Positions 1-9,563 of a DNA stretch of 64,000 nucleotides are shown here, piece by piece. The translations under genes and the position numbers were made by a program. This stretch comes from Polaromonas sp. AET17H-212 (GTDB taxonomy: Bacteria; Pseudomonadota; Gammaproteobacteria; Burkholderiales; Burkholderiaceae_C). The notes beneath the pieces are model-generated. The model did no database searches. It saw only the letters and a list, made by a program, of their open reading frames with translations, and was not told where the DNA came from. How positions within the stretch are numbered: position 1 is the stretch's first letter; each line of letters begins with the position of its first letter. The stretch spans positions 1 to 64,000 of the forward strand of contig NZ_NBZW01000026.1 in assembly GCF_002379085.1 (NCBI RefSeq), in the 5' to 3' direction.

Positions 1-115
1 GACGCCGATCCTTCTCCGATAGCGACGCAAATAGCCGCAGCATCTTCAACTCTATGTCTCTTGTATAGCCCATCGCTCTGCCAATCCATGCTCTATTTTC
101 AGTAGCAGTGATCAT
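1..115 (-). CDS. 5' end of a reverse-strand ORF, possibly a transposase (partial)
   Basis: An ATG at 113-115 on the reverse strand opens a frame that stays open to the left edge of the window, giving 38 residues. The visible part holds LKMLRLFASLSEKDRR. A phrase of this kind, just before an EKDRR block, occurs near the N-terminus of some IS transposases such as the ISAzo13 type, but the diagnostic catalytic part lies outside the window. It is divergent from the MFS gene. The family assignment is a guess; the open frame is what is seen. Confidence 0.35.
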   Translation of the reverse strand, partial: MITATENRAWIGRAMGYTRDIELKMLRLFASLSEKDRR

Positions 116-238
116 CCCACGAGTGTCGGGAAAAATCGCATTCCGGGAAGTTGTTTCTTGCCAAATCCTTAGAGGATATTTGCCAATGGAATATCAACTG
201 AAATCACGACCGACGGGCTTCTGATTGTGTTCACATGC

Positions 239-1537
239 ATGTACACTGAATCCGTGAAAAAAAACATCACGCCCGCATCCATGTCCACATCGTCCCCGTT
301 GGCGATGCCTGTGTTGGTGCTCTTGCTCTGCTTCCTTTTCAACCTCGCGGGGCGGGGCGTCAGCGACACCTACCTGGTGTTCCTGCTGCCGCTTGGATCC
401 GAATTCGGATGGCACCGTTCGCAGATGACCAGCGTGTACTCGGCGCTCATGGTGGTGGGCGGGTTGGCCTCGCCGCTTGTCGGCATAGTGTTCGAACGCT
501 TCGGGCCGCGCGTCCTGTACGGCAGTGGACTGGTCCTCCTGGGCGCAGGCCATTTCCTCGCCGGCCAGCTCCAGCAGTTGTGGCAGTTCTACCTTTGCAT
601 CAGCGTGCTGGGCGGGCTCGGCGTTTCGGCGATTGGCATGGTGCCGGCGTCCGCCCTCATCAGCCGCTGGTTCCACGGGCGGCTGAGCACGGCCATGGGC
701 CTGGCCTATGCGGGCTTCGGTTGTGGCTCATTGCTCATGGTGCCGCTGGCGCAGGCTCTCATCAATGAATACGGCTGGCGCGATGCCTACCGACTCATCG
801 GCGGCACGTTGCTGTTGATCGCGCCCCTCGCGCTCCTGTTGCCGTGGGGAACCATCCGTGCCGGCCACCCAAGCGGGCTTTTAAGGCAGAAGGCACCGGC
901 CCTGCAGGCATTGGCAACCACGCCACTTCGCCAAGCCATGCGCCATCGCCCGTTCTGGATGCTGGTGCAGGTCATGTTTTTCACGGCCGTTGCGATGTAC
1001 CTCATCATCGTGCAGTCGGTGGCCTACCTGATCGACATCGGATTCTCTCCACTGAAGGCGGCGGCGGCCTTCGGCACTGCGGCGATGCTGTCGGTGGTCG
1101 GCGTCTCCGCTGCCGGATGGCTGGCGGACCGCTTTGGCCACAAGCCCGCGGCGATGGTGAGCTTCGCAGGCACTTTCCTCGGCGCTGCCCTGCTCTTTGC
1201 GATGTCTTATCACTCGACGCACTGGCTGCTGGGCGCCTACATCGTACTCTTCGGCATCTTCCAGGGCGCCCGCGGCCCGATCATCGCGAGCCTCAGCGCG
1301 CGCCTGTTTCCGAATCCCGGTCTCGCTACCATCTACGGAACGATTTATGCCTGCATGTCGATTGGCGCCGGACTGGGTGCGCTGCTGTCCGGCGTGTTGC
1401 ACGACCTGACGGGTGGCTACCGCGCGAGCTTTGTGCTGTCGATGGTGTGCGTGGCCGTCGCGGCATCGCCGTTCTGGACCTCGAACGCTCTCGTCGCCAC
1501 GACGCCGAAAGACAAGGGCGACCGCCATGCCGGATGA
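239..1537 (+). CDS. MFS transporter
   Basis: About 432 residues with roughly twelve hydrophobic segments spread evenly along the protein, as expected of a Major Facilitator Superfamily carrier of the inner membrane. The loop motif GWLADRFGHKPA near the middle corresponds to the MFS signature between TM helices, and an arginine-rich RFGPR sits in the N-terminal half. Such carriers next to CoA-dependent catabolic genes usually import organic acids; the substrate cannot be read from sequence. The start is uncertain: GTG at 227, ATG at 239 or ATG at 281 are all possible and none has a clear ribosome-binding site. Confidence 0.85.
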   Translation: MYTESVKKNITPASMSTSSPLAMPVLVLLLCFLFNLAGRGVSDTYLVFLLPLGSEFGWHRSQMTSVYSALMVVGGLASPLVGIVFERFGPRVLYGSGLVLLGAGHFLAGQLQQLWQFYLCISVLGGLGVSAIGMVPASALISRWFHGRLSTAMGLAYAGFGCGSLLMVPLAQALINEYGWRDAYRLIGGTLLLIAPLALLLPWGTIRAGHPSGLLRQKAPALQALATTPLRQAMRHRPFWMLVQVMFFTAVAMYLIIVQSVAYLIDIGFSPLKAAAAFGTAAMLSVVGVSAAGWLADRFGHKPAAMVSFAGTFLGAALLFAMSYHSTHWLLGAYIVLFGIFQGARGPIIASLSARLFPNPGLATIYGTIYACMSIGAGLGALLSGVLHDLTGGYRASFVLSMVCVAVAASPFWTSNALVATTPKDKGDRHAG

Positions 1538-1719
1538 CGCACGCCTGATCGGGGGCATGTCACGCAACAAAGTCGTTAACCAGCGCGCCGAGGTCGTGAT
1601 CGCGTACACGCCGCTTCACATCATCAAGGCTGCGGGGTCGGCTCCGCCCCAATCGTTACGAGGCCCTGTGACAAAATGAGCTTTATATCCTGTCCACTGC
1701 AACCCATCCGAAAATCAAC

Positions 1720-2496
1720 GTGAATGTCAAACAAGCTGCCAACGTCGTCGAGTTGATCGAGTTTTTCGCCAAACACAAGCGCCCGGCCACGATGGCCGAG
1801 ATCGCCAAGCATTTCGACTGGCCGCGCTCCAGCACCTTCAACCTGCTGGGTACACTGGCGAGTCGCGGCTATCTCTACGAACCGCGCGCACGCGCCGGCT
1901 ACTACCCTTCGCCGCTCTGGCTCGTGATGCTTCAGCAGATCGAGCGCGCCGAGCCTATCCCTGAGCAGTTCCGCAACCTGCTGGTATCGCTGGCCGATCA
2001 GACCGGCGAGACGGCCGTGCTGGCGGCGACGTGCAGCAATTACGCGATGTTCATCGATGCCGTCGAATCGCGGCATGCGATCCGCTATACCGCGAGCCCC
2101 GGCAAACGCGTGCCGCTGCATGTCACCGCCACTGGCAGGGCACTGCTCTCGCAGTTGTCGGCCGCCGATCGGGCGAGCGTGCTGCGGCGAGCGGCGTTCG
2201 AACGGTACACGTCTACCACGCTGATGAGCGTCGCTGCGGTGGAGAAGGAAATCCAGCGATCGATTCAACGCGGGTTTTTTGAGGGCAACGCGGAATACAC
2301 TGAAGATTTGGGTGGCGTCGCGCTCCCACTCCGGTTGCCGCATCGCCATTTCGCGGTGCTAGTGGCGGGTCCTATGTTCCGCATCAAATCGAGGAGCCAG
2401 GAATTTGCCGAGATCATGAGGGCTCAAGTCGACCATCACTTGGGTGACCTCGTGGCCGATGCGGAAAAGGCGGCGGACGCTCTCGGCGTTTCCTGA
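1720..2496 (+). CDS. IclR-family transcriptional regulator
   Basis: About 258 residues starting at GTG. The N-terminal 60 residues form a winged helix-turn-helix (TMAEIAKHFDWPRSSTFNLL), followed by an IclR-type effector domain with GETAVLAA and the CTGRALL-like segment TATGRALLSQLS. IclR proteins bind operators as dimers and sense small organic acids, commonly controlling adjacent catabolic genes. Here it lies between the transporter and the CoA-thioester cluster, in the same direction as both, so those are its likely targets (inference). Confidence 0.88.
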   Translation: MNVKQAANVVELIEFFAKHKRPATMAEIAKHFDWPRSSTFNLLGTLASRGYLYEPRARAGYYPSPLWLVMLQQIERAEPIPEQFRNLLVSLADQTGETAVLAATCSNYAMFIDAVESRHAIRYTASPGKRVPLHVTATGRALLSQLSAADRASVLRRAAFERYTSTTLMSVAAVEKEIQRSIQRGFFEGNAEYTEDLGGVALPLRLPHRHFAVLVAGPMFRIKSRSQEFAEIMRAQVDHHLGDLVADAEKAADALGVS

Positions 2497-2587
2497 GCGG
2501 CAGGAAAATGAAATCCTGCGTACCTCGACCGGCAAGTTCCTTAACACCAAGCTGCACGATATGTACAAGGATTGGCATCGGGAGTGA
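2470..2587 (+). pseudogene. possible C-terminal gene remnant overlapping the end of the IclR gene
   Basis: In the frame next to the IclR gene, a stretch reads PERQENEILRTSTGKFLNTK and continues to a TGA near 2587. It has protein-like composition but no start of its own. It could be the tail of a gene lost by deletion or a chance frame. No family was recognised. Confidence 0.2.
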
Positions 2588-2597
2588 GCCGTGATTG

Positions 2598-2627
2598 AAC
2601 GGGCCGAATTCGGGCCCCGTTCTGTTT
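2598..2627 (+). terminator. stem-loop after the IclR gene
   Basis: AACGGGCC and its partner GGGCCCCGTT fold into a GC-rich hairpin followed by TCTGTTTG. It lies about 100 bases past the regulator stop. The rest of 2497-2959 shows no convincing gene. It ends in the promoter and leader region of the next operon. Confidence 0.45.
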
Positions 2628-2959
2628 GAAGTCGCGAACGCTTCTAATGCCTGAGGGTTGGCCGTTTACTGCTTGCTTTCACCTCGGTGAAGTGGCTTTG
2701 GCACATCAACGGAATAGCGTATTTTGATCCTGGACAGACATGGTTTGCTGCTCCAGCAAGTCCCTGTGCAGCGCTTCAACAGGCCTATTGAAACGGGAGG
2801 TGCGATGGGCTACCGAATGTCAGAGAAATGGGAGTTTGTTTCTAACTAACAACCGTTCTGTTAATATCATCACGTGATGTTTATCGAAACCAGTCGGTTT
2901 CCGGCAGGCGCGTACAGTCGTCCTTGTCCCTTTTCATCTCACTGTCAGAAAGGCTTCCC

Positions 2960-3748
2960 ATGTCCGTCGAACCCCCTATCCTGTTTGCGGTTGATGCCGA
3001 CGGCATCGGCACCCTGACGCTGAACCGGCCGGACCAGCTCAACGCCTTCGATCTTGAAATGGTCGACGCCTGGCGTGCGGCGCTCGAGCAGGCCGAGGCC
3101 GATGAGCGCGTCAAGGTCATCGTCGTCACCGGCGCCGGTCGCGCGTTTTGCGCGGGTGGCGACTTTGAGGAGATGGCCAAGTTCAGCGAAATGGACAGCA
3201 TGGGGCGCAAGGATTTTCTGTACCGGCATGTGCACCGCATCGCGCTCACCCTGGAGCGGATGGAAAAACCGGTCATTGCCGCCGTCAACGGTGCGGCGCG
3301 CGGCGCGGGCTGCGACATGGCGCTGATGTGCGACATCCGCCTGATGGCCAGTTCGGCCACGCTGGCCGAGAGCTACATCAATATCGGACTGATCGCAGGT
3401 GACGCGGGGTCCTGGTTCCTGCCGCGGCTGATCGGCACGGCGCGCGCGCTCGAGTTGTTCTGGACCGGTCGCGTGGTGGGGGCGCAGGAGGCCGAGCGCA
3501 TCGGCATGGTCAACCGCATGGTGCCCGATGCCGAACTGATGGCCGCCACTTACGAGATGGCGCGCACCATTGCCGCCAAGCCGCAGCAGGCGGTGCGCTT
3601 CTTTCGTCGCGCCGTCTACCAAAGCCAGACCATGGCGCTCGCTACGCACCTGGACATGGTGTCCTCGCACATGGCGGTGCTCGAAGACACGCCCGAGCAT
3701 CGCGCCGGCATTGCGGCCTTTCGCAACCGCTCGCGGGCCAGCAAGTAA
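2960..3748 (+). CDS. enoyl-CoA hydratase/isomerase family protein
   Basis: A 262-residue crotonase-fold protein. TGAGRAFCAGGDFEEM and NGAARGAGCDMALMCD carry the two backbone-NH segments of the oxyanion hole that stabilises the CoA thioester enolate. ATG 2960 is chosen because an AGAAAGG ribosome-binding site precedes it; a longer in-frame start at 2924 lacks one. It is the first gene of a closely spaced run of eight metabolic genes on the same strand. The family includes hydratases, isomerases and hydrolases, so the exact reaction is open. Confidence 0.85.
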   Translation: MSVEPPILFAVDADGIGTLTLNRPDQLNAFDLEMVDAWRAALEQAEADERVKVIVVTGAGRAFCAGGDFEEMAKFSEMDSMGRKDFLYRHVHRIALTLERMEKPVIAAVNGAARGAGCDMALMCDIRLMASSATLAESYINIGLIAGDAGSWFLPRLIGTARALELFWTGRVVGAQEAERIGMVNRMVPDAELMAATYEMARTIAAKPQQAVRFFRRAVYQSQTMALATHLDMVSSHMAVLEDTPEHRAGIAAFRNRSRASK

Positions 3749-3762
3749 AACTGGGTGGCGCT

Positions 3763-4968
3763 GTGCAAGGCGTTCTGAGCGGCATCACCGTCATCGACCT
3801 GTCCCGCTTGATTGCAGGGCCATACGCGGCCATGGTGCTGGCCGACCTGGGCGCGCGCGTCATCAAGGTCGAGGCCATGACCGGCGAGGAGGGGCGGCAT
3901 TTTGGCCCGCCGTTTTATGGCGACTCCAGCGTCGCTTTCATGACCTGCAACCGGGGCAAGGAGTCGATCGCGCTGGACATACGCACCCCGGCCGGGCGCG
4001 CGGTGCTGGAGCGACTGATTTCAAAAGCCCAGGTGCTGGTGCACAATTTTCGCCCCGACTTTGCCGAGGCCCATGCGCTGACCTACGACGCGGTGCGGCG
4101 CCTCAACCCGACGATGGTGTACTACATGGTCAGCGCCTTTGGTGAGCAGAGCGACTACCGGCTCAGACCCGCGGTCGACAGCGTGGTGCAGGGCATGACG
4201 GGCGCCTTCTACGCCAGTGGTGAAGAGGGCGACGCACCGATTCGCATCGGCTTGCCAATCATTGACGTGGCTTCCGGCATGTGCGGCGCCTTGGGCGTGC
4301 TGGCCGCCGTGATGCACCGGCAGCAGACCGGCCAGGGGCAGCGCGTGGAGCTGTCGCTGGCGGACACCATGTTCAATTTTCTGGCGGGCAAGGTGGGTGA
4401 GTATGCGATTGAACAGCGCGAGCCGATTCGCTCGGTGAACCTGCCGATTGCGGTGCCGAGCCGTCACTTTCAGGGTTCCGACGGCGCCTGGTTCAGCGTG
4501 TCGGTGGTGAATGAAGGGGCGTTCAAGCGCTTTTGCGCCGTGGTTGAGCGCCCCGCGTGGCTCACCGATCCGCGTTACCAGCGCAATGCCGTGCGCATTG
4601 TCAACCGAGTGGCGCTGCTGGCCGAGCTGGAGGCGATTTTCATCACCCGTCCGGCGGTCGCCTGGGTGGCGGCCTTCGAGACCGCCGATATTCCCTGCGG
4701 TCCGGTGAACACGGTGTCCCAGGCCATGGCCGACCCGGTACTGGCCGCACGCTTTGTTGAGCATCCGGCGATGCCGGGACTGCCGCTGATCCCTTTTCCG
4801 GCGCAGCTCGCTGCGGGCATGCGCCGGCCCGACGCGATGCCGCCACCGCCCAAGCTGGGCGAGCACAGTCGGAACATTCTCGGCGAGCTGGGTTACGGCC
4901 CGGCCGAAGTGGATCAACTCGTGAAAGATTGCGTAATAGCACGCGAATTGAACCATCGTCATCAGTAG
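3763..4968 (+). CDS. CaiB/BaiF family (class III) CoA-transferase
   Basis: 401 residues, GTG start. The N-terminal IAGPYAAMVLADLGARVIKVE block is the family CoA-binding signature. Asp168 in GLPIIDVASGM matches the catalytic aspartate that forms the acyl-enzyme in formyl-CoA transferase. It would move CoA between carboxylic acids, activating the pathway substrate. It follows the hydratase gene by 14 bases, so translation is probably coupled. A second, different class III transferase lies downstream (7001-8176), which suggests two activation steps or two substrates. Confidence 0.88.
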   Translation: MQGVLSGITVIDLSRLIAGPYAAMVLADLGARVIKVEAMTGEEGRHFGPPFYGDSSVAFMTCNRGKESIALDIRTPAGRAVLERLISKAQVLVHNFRPDFAEAHALTYDAVRRLNPTMVYYMVSAFGEQSDYRLRPAVDSVVQGMTGAFYASGEEGDAPIRIGLPIIDVASGMCGALGVLAAVMHRQQTGQGQRVELSLADTMFNFLAGKVGEYAIEQREPIRSVNLPIAVPSRHFQGSDGAWFSVSVVNEGAFKRFCAVVERPAWLTDPRYQRNAVRIVNRVALLAELEAIFITRPAVAWVAAFETADIPCGPVNTVSQAMADPVLAARFVEHPAMPGLPLIPFPAQLAAGMRRPDAMPPPPKLGEHSRNILGELGYGPAEVDQLVKDCVIARELNHRHQ

Positions 4969-4997
4969 ATTCCGAAACTTTTATAGGAGAGTCAGGC

Positions 4998-5780
4998 ATG
5001 TCGGACCAGGAAGTTATTTACGAAGTCAAGAACTTTGTCGCCACCATCACCATCAACCGGCCCAAGACGCTTAACGCGTTCACCGGCGATACGATCAAGG
5101 ACATGGAGCGGCTGCTGGCCCAGGCCAGCAACGATCCGAAGGTCGGCGTGATCGTGCTGACCGGCACCGGCGAGCGCGCCTTCTGCGTCGGCGGTGACGT
5201 CAACTGGGAAAAGGGCGAGGGCGGCAAGAGCGGACTGGAGGACCTGGAGTTCAACTTCAACCGCCAGATCGCCGAATGCCCCAAGCCGGTGATCGCGCGA
5301 GTCAATGGCTATGCTATTGGCGCCGGTCACCACATTGCCTACTTCTGCGACTTCACCATCGCCGCCGAGCACGCGATCTTCGGTCAGAACGGCCCCCGCG
5401 TCGGCTCACCGGCGGGCGGCTACATCGTCTCGCACGCGGCCAATGTCCTTGGCCACAAGCGGGCGCGCGAGCTGTGGATGCTGTGCCGCCGCTACAGCGC
5501 GCAGCAGGCGTTCGACTGGGGTCTGGCCAATTCGGTGGTGCCGATGGCCCAACTCGACGCGGAGGTGCAGAAGTATTGCGACGAACTGCTGTCGCTGTCG
5601 CCGACCTGCCTGAAGATCGTCAAGCGCTCGTTCTACCACCACATGGCGCCGATCATGGGCAAGGACATGAACGACCTGATCCAGGAAGTGGCGCCCAACT
5701 ACTTCAACACCGGCGAGCAGCAGGAAGGCGCTAGCGCCTTCCTGGAAAAACGCAAGCCTGATTTCAGCAAATTCCGCTAA
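4998..5780 (+). CDS. BadI/MenB-like crotonase-family enzyme
   Basis: 260 residues. ATG 4998 is preceded by TAGGAGAG, which decides the start against an upstream in-frame ATG at 4929. It has GERAFCVGGDVNW and NGYAIGAGHH, and ends with FLEKRKPDFSKFR, a tail shared by 2-ketocyclohexanecarboxyl-CoA hydrolase (BadI) and dihydroxynaphthoyl-CoA synthase (MenB). With no menaquinone genes nearby, a BadI-like carbon-carbon hydrolysis on a cyclic or beta-keto acyl-CoA is the more attractive reading, but this is inferred from resemblance only. Confidence 0.75.
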   Translation: MSDQEVIYEVKNFVATITINRPKTLNAFTGDTIKDMERLLAQASNDPKVGVIVLTGTGERAFCVGGDVNWEKGEGGKSGLEDLEFNFNRQIAECPKPVIARVNGYAIGAGHHIAYFCDFTIAAEHAIFGQNGPRVGSPAGGYIVSHAANVLGHKRARELWMLCRRYSAQQAFDWGLANSVVPMAQLDAEVQKYCDELLSLSPTCLKIVKRSFYHHMAPIMGKDMNDLIQEVAPNYFNTGEQQEGASAFLEKRKPDFSKFR

Positions 5781-5831
5781 CCGGTAACCTTTGTCCTGCG
5801 CGGCTCGGCGGGGAACTTTTAGAGACTGAAA

Positions 5832-6989
5832 ATGATGAACCAAGAACGTTACCCCGAGTTGCGCGCCGCGCTGCGCGATCTTTTCAAACGCTTCCCTGAC
5901 GAGTACTTTCGCAAGATCGATGACACCCGTGCTTATCCCGAGGCGTGTGTTGACGCGCTGACCCGGGCCGGCTGGCTGGCGGTGATGATTCCGCAGGAGT
6001 ACGGCGGCGCCGGCCTGGGTCTGGCCGAAGCCTCGGTGGTGATGGAAGAGGTCAACCGCTGCGGCGGCAACGCCGGCGCCTGCCATGGCCAGATGTACAA
6101 CATGGGCACTTTGCTGCGCCATGGCTCTGACGAGCAAAAGCGCCGCTACCTGCCCAAAATCGCCAGCGGCGATCTGCGCCTGCAGTCGATGGGCGTGACC
6201 GAGCCGACCACCGGCACCGACACCACCAAGATCAAGACCACCGCGGTCAAGCAGGGCGACCGCTACGTGGTGAACGGCCAGAAGGTCTGGATCTCGCGCA
6301 TCCAGCACTCTGACCTGATGATTCTGCTGGCACGCACCACCCCACTCAAGGATGTGACGCGCAAGTCCGACGGCATGTCGATCTTCATCGTTGACCTGCA
6401 CCAGGCCATTGGCCAGGGCATGACGGTGAACCCGATCCGCAACATGGTCAACCACGAGACCAACGAGCTGTTTTTCGACAACCTCGAAATCCCGGCCGCG
6501 AACCTGATCGGTGAGGAGGGCAAAGGTTTCAGGTACATCCTGGACGGCCTGAACGCCGAGCGCACCCTGATTGCCGCCGAGTGCATTGGAGATGCCCGCT
6601 GGTTCATTGATCGCAGCACCCGCTACGCTCGTGATCGGCGCGTGTTTGACCGCCCGATTGGGCAGAACCAGGGCGTGCAGTTTCCGCTGGCCGAAGCCCA
6701 CATCGAGACCGAGGCCGCCGACCTGATGCGCTGGCGCGCCTGCGAGCTGTTCGACGCCCATCTGCCGTGTGGCGCCGAGGCCAACATGGCCAAGTACCTG
6801 GCCGCCAAAGCCTCCTGGGAGGCGGCCAACACCGCTATTCAGACGCATGGCGGTTTTGGCTTTGCCTGTGAATACGACGTGGAGCGCAAGTTCCGCGAAA
6901 CCCGGCTCTATCAGGTGGCACCGATCTCCACCAACCTGATCCTGAGCTACGTGGCCGAGCACGTGCTCGGGCTGCCACGCTCATTCTGA
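5832..6989 (+). CDS. acyl-CoA dehydrogenase family protein
   Basis: 385 residues. It contains QSMGVTEPTTGTDTT (flavin and substrate-binding region), WISRIQHSDLMI and the C-terminal helical domain ending HGGFGFACEYDVERKFRET. It would introduce a double bond in an acyl-CoA, with electrons passing to ETF. At the position where medium-chain enzymes have the catalytic Glu (Y-E-G-T), this protein reads LYQVAPIST, so the base must lie elsewhere, as in the isovaleryl-CoA type, or the chemistry differs. It lies between the BadI-like gene and the second CoA-transferase. Confidence 0.85.
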   Translation: MMNQERYPELRAALRDLFKRFPDEYFRKIDDTRAYPEACVDALTRAGWLAVMIPQEYGGAGLGLAEASVVMEEVNRCGGNAGACHGQMYNMGTLLRHGSDEQKRRYLPKIASGDLRLQSMGVTEPTTGTDTTKIKTTAVKQGDRYVVNGQKVWISRIQHSDLMILLARTTPLKDVTRKSDGMSIFIVDLHQAIGQGMTVNPIRNMVNHETNELFFDNLEIPAANLIGEEGKGFRYILDGLNAERTLIAAECIGDARWFIDRSTRYARDRRVFDRPIGQNQGVQFPLAEAHIETEAADLMRWRACELFDAHLPCGAEANMAKYLAAKASWEAANTAIQTHGGFGFACEYDVERKFRETRLYQVAPISTNLILSYVAEHVLGLPRSF

Positions 6990-7000
6990 GAGAAACTGTC

Positions 7001-8176
7001 ATGCGTCCATTAGAAGGAATGTTGGTTGTCACGCTGGAGCATGCGATTGCCGCGCCGTTCTGCACCCGTCAGCTCGCTGACCTCGGCGCGCGGGTCATCA
7101 AGGTCGAGCGACCGGGCGAGGGCGACTTCGCCCGCGCTTACGATACCCGGGCCCACGGCCTGGCGTCCCACTTCGTCTGGTGCAACCGATCCAAGGAAAG
7201 CCTGACGCTCGATCTGAAGCAGCCGGCCGCTCGCGCTGTATTGCAACAGCTGGTGGACCGCTGCGACGTGCTGGTCCAGAACCTGGCGCCCGGCGCCGCC
7301 GCACGCATGGGGCTGGATCACGCCAGCCTGGAGCCGGTCAATCCGCGCATCGTGGTGTGCGACATCTCGGGCTACGGCGACGGCGGGCCTTACACCGAGA
7401 AAAAAGCCTACGACCTGCTGATCCAGAGCGAAGCCGGTTTTGTGTCGGTGACCGGCACGCCGGAGCAGCCGTCCAAGGCCGGCCTGTCGATTGCCGACAT
7501 CGCCGCCGGCATGTACGCCTACAGCGGCGTGCTGGCCGCGTTGCTTGAGCGTGGTCGCACCGGTCGTGGCCAGCGGCTCGAAATCTCGATGCTCGAAGCC
7601 ATGTCCGAATGGATGGGCTTCCCGCTCTACTACACGCTGGAAAGCCAGCCGCCGCCGCCGCGCGCTGGCGCCTCGCACGCGGCGATTTACCCCTACGGTC
7701 CGTTCACCTGCGGCGACGGCAAGCAGGTCGTGCTGGCAGTGCAGCATGACCGTGAGTGGACCACCTTTTGCGACAAGGTGCTGCAGCAGCCGGCGCTCGC
7801 CAAGGCGTATCTTGGCAACGCCAATCGGCTGGCCCAGCGCGAGCACCTGCGCGTTGTCATCGAAGGGGTGTGCGCCACCTTGACGGCGGCGCAACTGGTT
7901 GAGCGGCTCGACGCAGCGCAAATCGCCAATGGTCAACTCAACGAGATGGCCGATCTGTGGCGTCATCCGCAGTTGGCGGCGCGTGGGCGCTGGACCGAGA
8001 TCGGCTCGCCCGGCGGCCCATTGCCGGCGCTGTACCCGCCACACCATCTCAGCCACAGCGAGCCGCCGCCCATGGGGCCGGTGCCCGCCCTGGGAGAGCA
8101 CACCGAAGCCATCCTCACCGAACTCGGCTACGGCGCGCCTGACATCGCCCGGCTGCGAGCGGACAAGGCCATCTAA
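7001..8176 (+). CDS. CaiB/BaiF family (class III) CoA-transferase
   Basis: 391 residues. The CoA-binding N-terminus reads APFCTRQLADLGARVIKVER, and Asp166 in GLSIADIAAGM is the expected catalytic aspartate. It starts 12 bases after the acyl-CoA dehydrogenase stop and is followed after 16 bases by the MmgE/PrpD gene. It is only distantly similar to the transferase at 3763-4968, so it is not a recent duplicate. Substrate unknown; a dicarboxylate such as a succinate, itaconate or mesaconate relative would fit the downstream CitE-like lyase. Confidence 0.87.
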   Translation: MRPLEGMLVVTLEHAIAAPFCTRQLADLGARVIKVERPGEGDFARAYDTRAHGLASHFVWCNRSKESLTLDLKQPAARAVLQQLVDRCDVLVQNLAPGAAARMGLDHASLEPVNPRIVVCDISGYGDGGPYTEKKAYDLLIQSEAGFVSVTGTPEQPSKAGLSIADIAAGMYAYSGVLAALLERGRTGRGQRLEISMLEAMSEWMGFPLYYTLESQPPPPRAGASHAAIYPYGPFTCGDGKQVVLAVQHDREWTTFCDKVLQQPALAKAYLGNANRLAQREHLRVVIEGVCATLTAAQLVERLDAAQIANGQLNEMADLWRHPQLAARGRWTEIGSPGGPLPALYPPHHLSHSEPPPMGPVPALGEHTEAILTELGYGAPDIARLRADKAI

Positions 8177-8192
8177 GCGAGCGACCGAAGTC

Positions 8193-9563
8193 ATGACCCA
8201 AGATAAAACCCCGAGCGCGACGCTGGCCGCCTTTGCCGCCGGTCTGCAATTTGACACGATTCCGGTGCCGGTGCTGCGCCGCACCGAAGACCTGTTCCTC
8301 GACTGGTATGCCTCGGCGCTGGCCGGCAAGGGCGCGCGGCCGGTCGAAGCCATCGAGGCTTACGCCCGCATCATGGGACCGGACTCAGGTCGCGCCGAGG
8401 TGTTGATCTCGCGCCGCACCACCTCGCCCCATTTCGCCGCGATGGTCAACGCGGCTGCCTCGCACTTCGCTGAACAGGATGACGTGCACAACGGCTCGGT
8501 GTTCCATCCCGGGGCGGTCGTGTTCCCGGCGGCGCTGGCCATTGCGCAAGACATCGGCGCGAGTGGCCGTGAGTTCCTGGCCGCCGTGGTGGCGGGCTAT
8601 GAGGTCGGCATTCGCGTGGGCGAGTTCCTCGGCCGCTCGCACTACCGCATCTTTCACACCACCGCCACCGCAGGCACCCTGGCCGCCGCTGCAGCGGCCG
8701 GGCGGCTGCTCAGGCTGGACGCGACGACCATGCTGCATGCTTTCGGCAGCGCCGGCACACAAGCTGCCGGACTGTGGGAGTTCCTGCGCGACGCTGCCGA
8801 CTCCAAGCAACTGCACACCGCGCATGCGGCGTCCAGCGGTTTGGCCTCCGCCTACCTGGCACGAAGTGGTTTTACCGGCGCGCGCCAGATTTTGGAAGGG
8901 CCGCAGGGCATGGCCGCGGGCATGTCCAGCGATGCCGACCCGGCGCGGCTCACCGACCGTCTGGGGCAACGCTGGGCCACGGCGGAAACCTCGTTCAAAT
9001 ACCACGCCTCGTGCCGTCATACGCACCCCAGCGCCGATGCGCTGCTCACGCTGATGCAAACGCATGGGCTCAAAGCCGACGATATCGCCGCAGTGGCCAC
9101 CCATGTGCATCAGGGTGCCATCGACGTGCTGGGCCGCGTCACCGTGCCCGCCACCGTGCACCAAGCCAAGTTCTCGATGGGCACGGTGCTTGCGCTGGCG
9201 GCCGAGTACGGCTACGCCGGGCTGAACGAATTCGAGCAGCATTACCTCGCGCCGTGCGTGGCCGCCTTGCGCGACCGGGTCACGATGCAGCTCGACGCCG
9301 AGGTTGACCGTGCCTATCCGCAGCGCTGGATCGGCAAGGTGACGGCGACGACGCGTGACGGCCGCACACTCACGGCGCGCGTCGACGAGCCCAAGGGCGA
9401 CCCGGGCAACACCCTGACACGTGCCGAGCTGGAAGACAAGGCGCAGCGCCTGGCGGCCTACGGTAAGGGCGCTACGCCGCAAGAAATGGAGGCCCTGATC
9501 GCGCGCGTTTGGACCGTGGTCGAGGTGCCGCGCATGGGCCGCTGGCTGGAGCCGCGCGCATGA
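8193..9563 (+). CDS. MmgE/PrpD family protein
   Basis: 456 residues from ATG 8193 (MTQDKTPSATLAAFAAGLQF). It has the family's all-helical domain with SRRTTSPHFAAMVNAAASHF and HNGSVFHPGAVVFPAALAIA, and a C-terminal mixed domain. The family contains 2-methylcitrate dehydratase, cis-aconitate decarboxylase and many unassigned dehydratase-like proteins. It overlaps the next gene by four bases (ATGA), a sign of translational coupling with the CitE-like lyase. A hydratase or decarboxylase role on a tricarboxylate-like substrate is likely but not shown. Confidence 0.82.
   Translation: MTQDKTPSATLAAFAAGLQFDTIPVPVLRRTEDLFLDWYASALAGKGARPVEAIEAYARIMGPDSGRAEVLISRRTTSPHFAAMVNAAASHFAEQDDVHNGSVFHPGAVVFPAALAIAQDIGASGREFLAAVVAGYEVGIRVGEFLGRSHYRIFHTTATAGTLAAAAAAGRLLRLDATTMLHAFGSAGTQAAGLWEFLRDAADSKQLHTAHAASSGLASAYLARSGFTGARQILEGPQGMAAGMSSDADPARLTDRLGQRWATAETSFKYHASCRHTHPSADALLTLMQTHGLKADDIAAVATHVHQGAIDVLGRVTVPATVHQAKFSMGTVLALAAEYGYAGLNEFEQHYLAPCVAALRDRVTMQLDAEVDRAYPQRWIGKVTATTRDGRTLTARVDEPKGDPGNTLTRAELEDKAQRLAAYGKGATPQEMEALIARVWTVVEVPRMGRWLEPRA

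Noticed and set aside
5406..6962. Very long reverse-strand open frame (518 residues) opposite the acyl-CoA dehydrogenase
   Set aside because: It is the antisense shadow of two well-supported genes in GC-rich DNA; composition is histidine/valine/leucine-rich and no motif is present.
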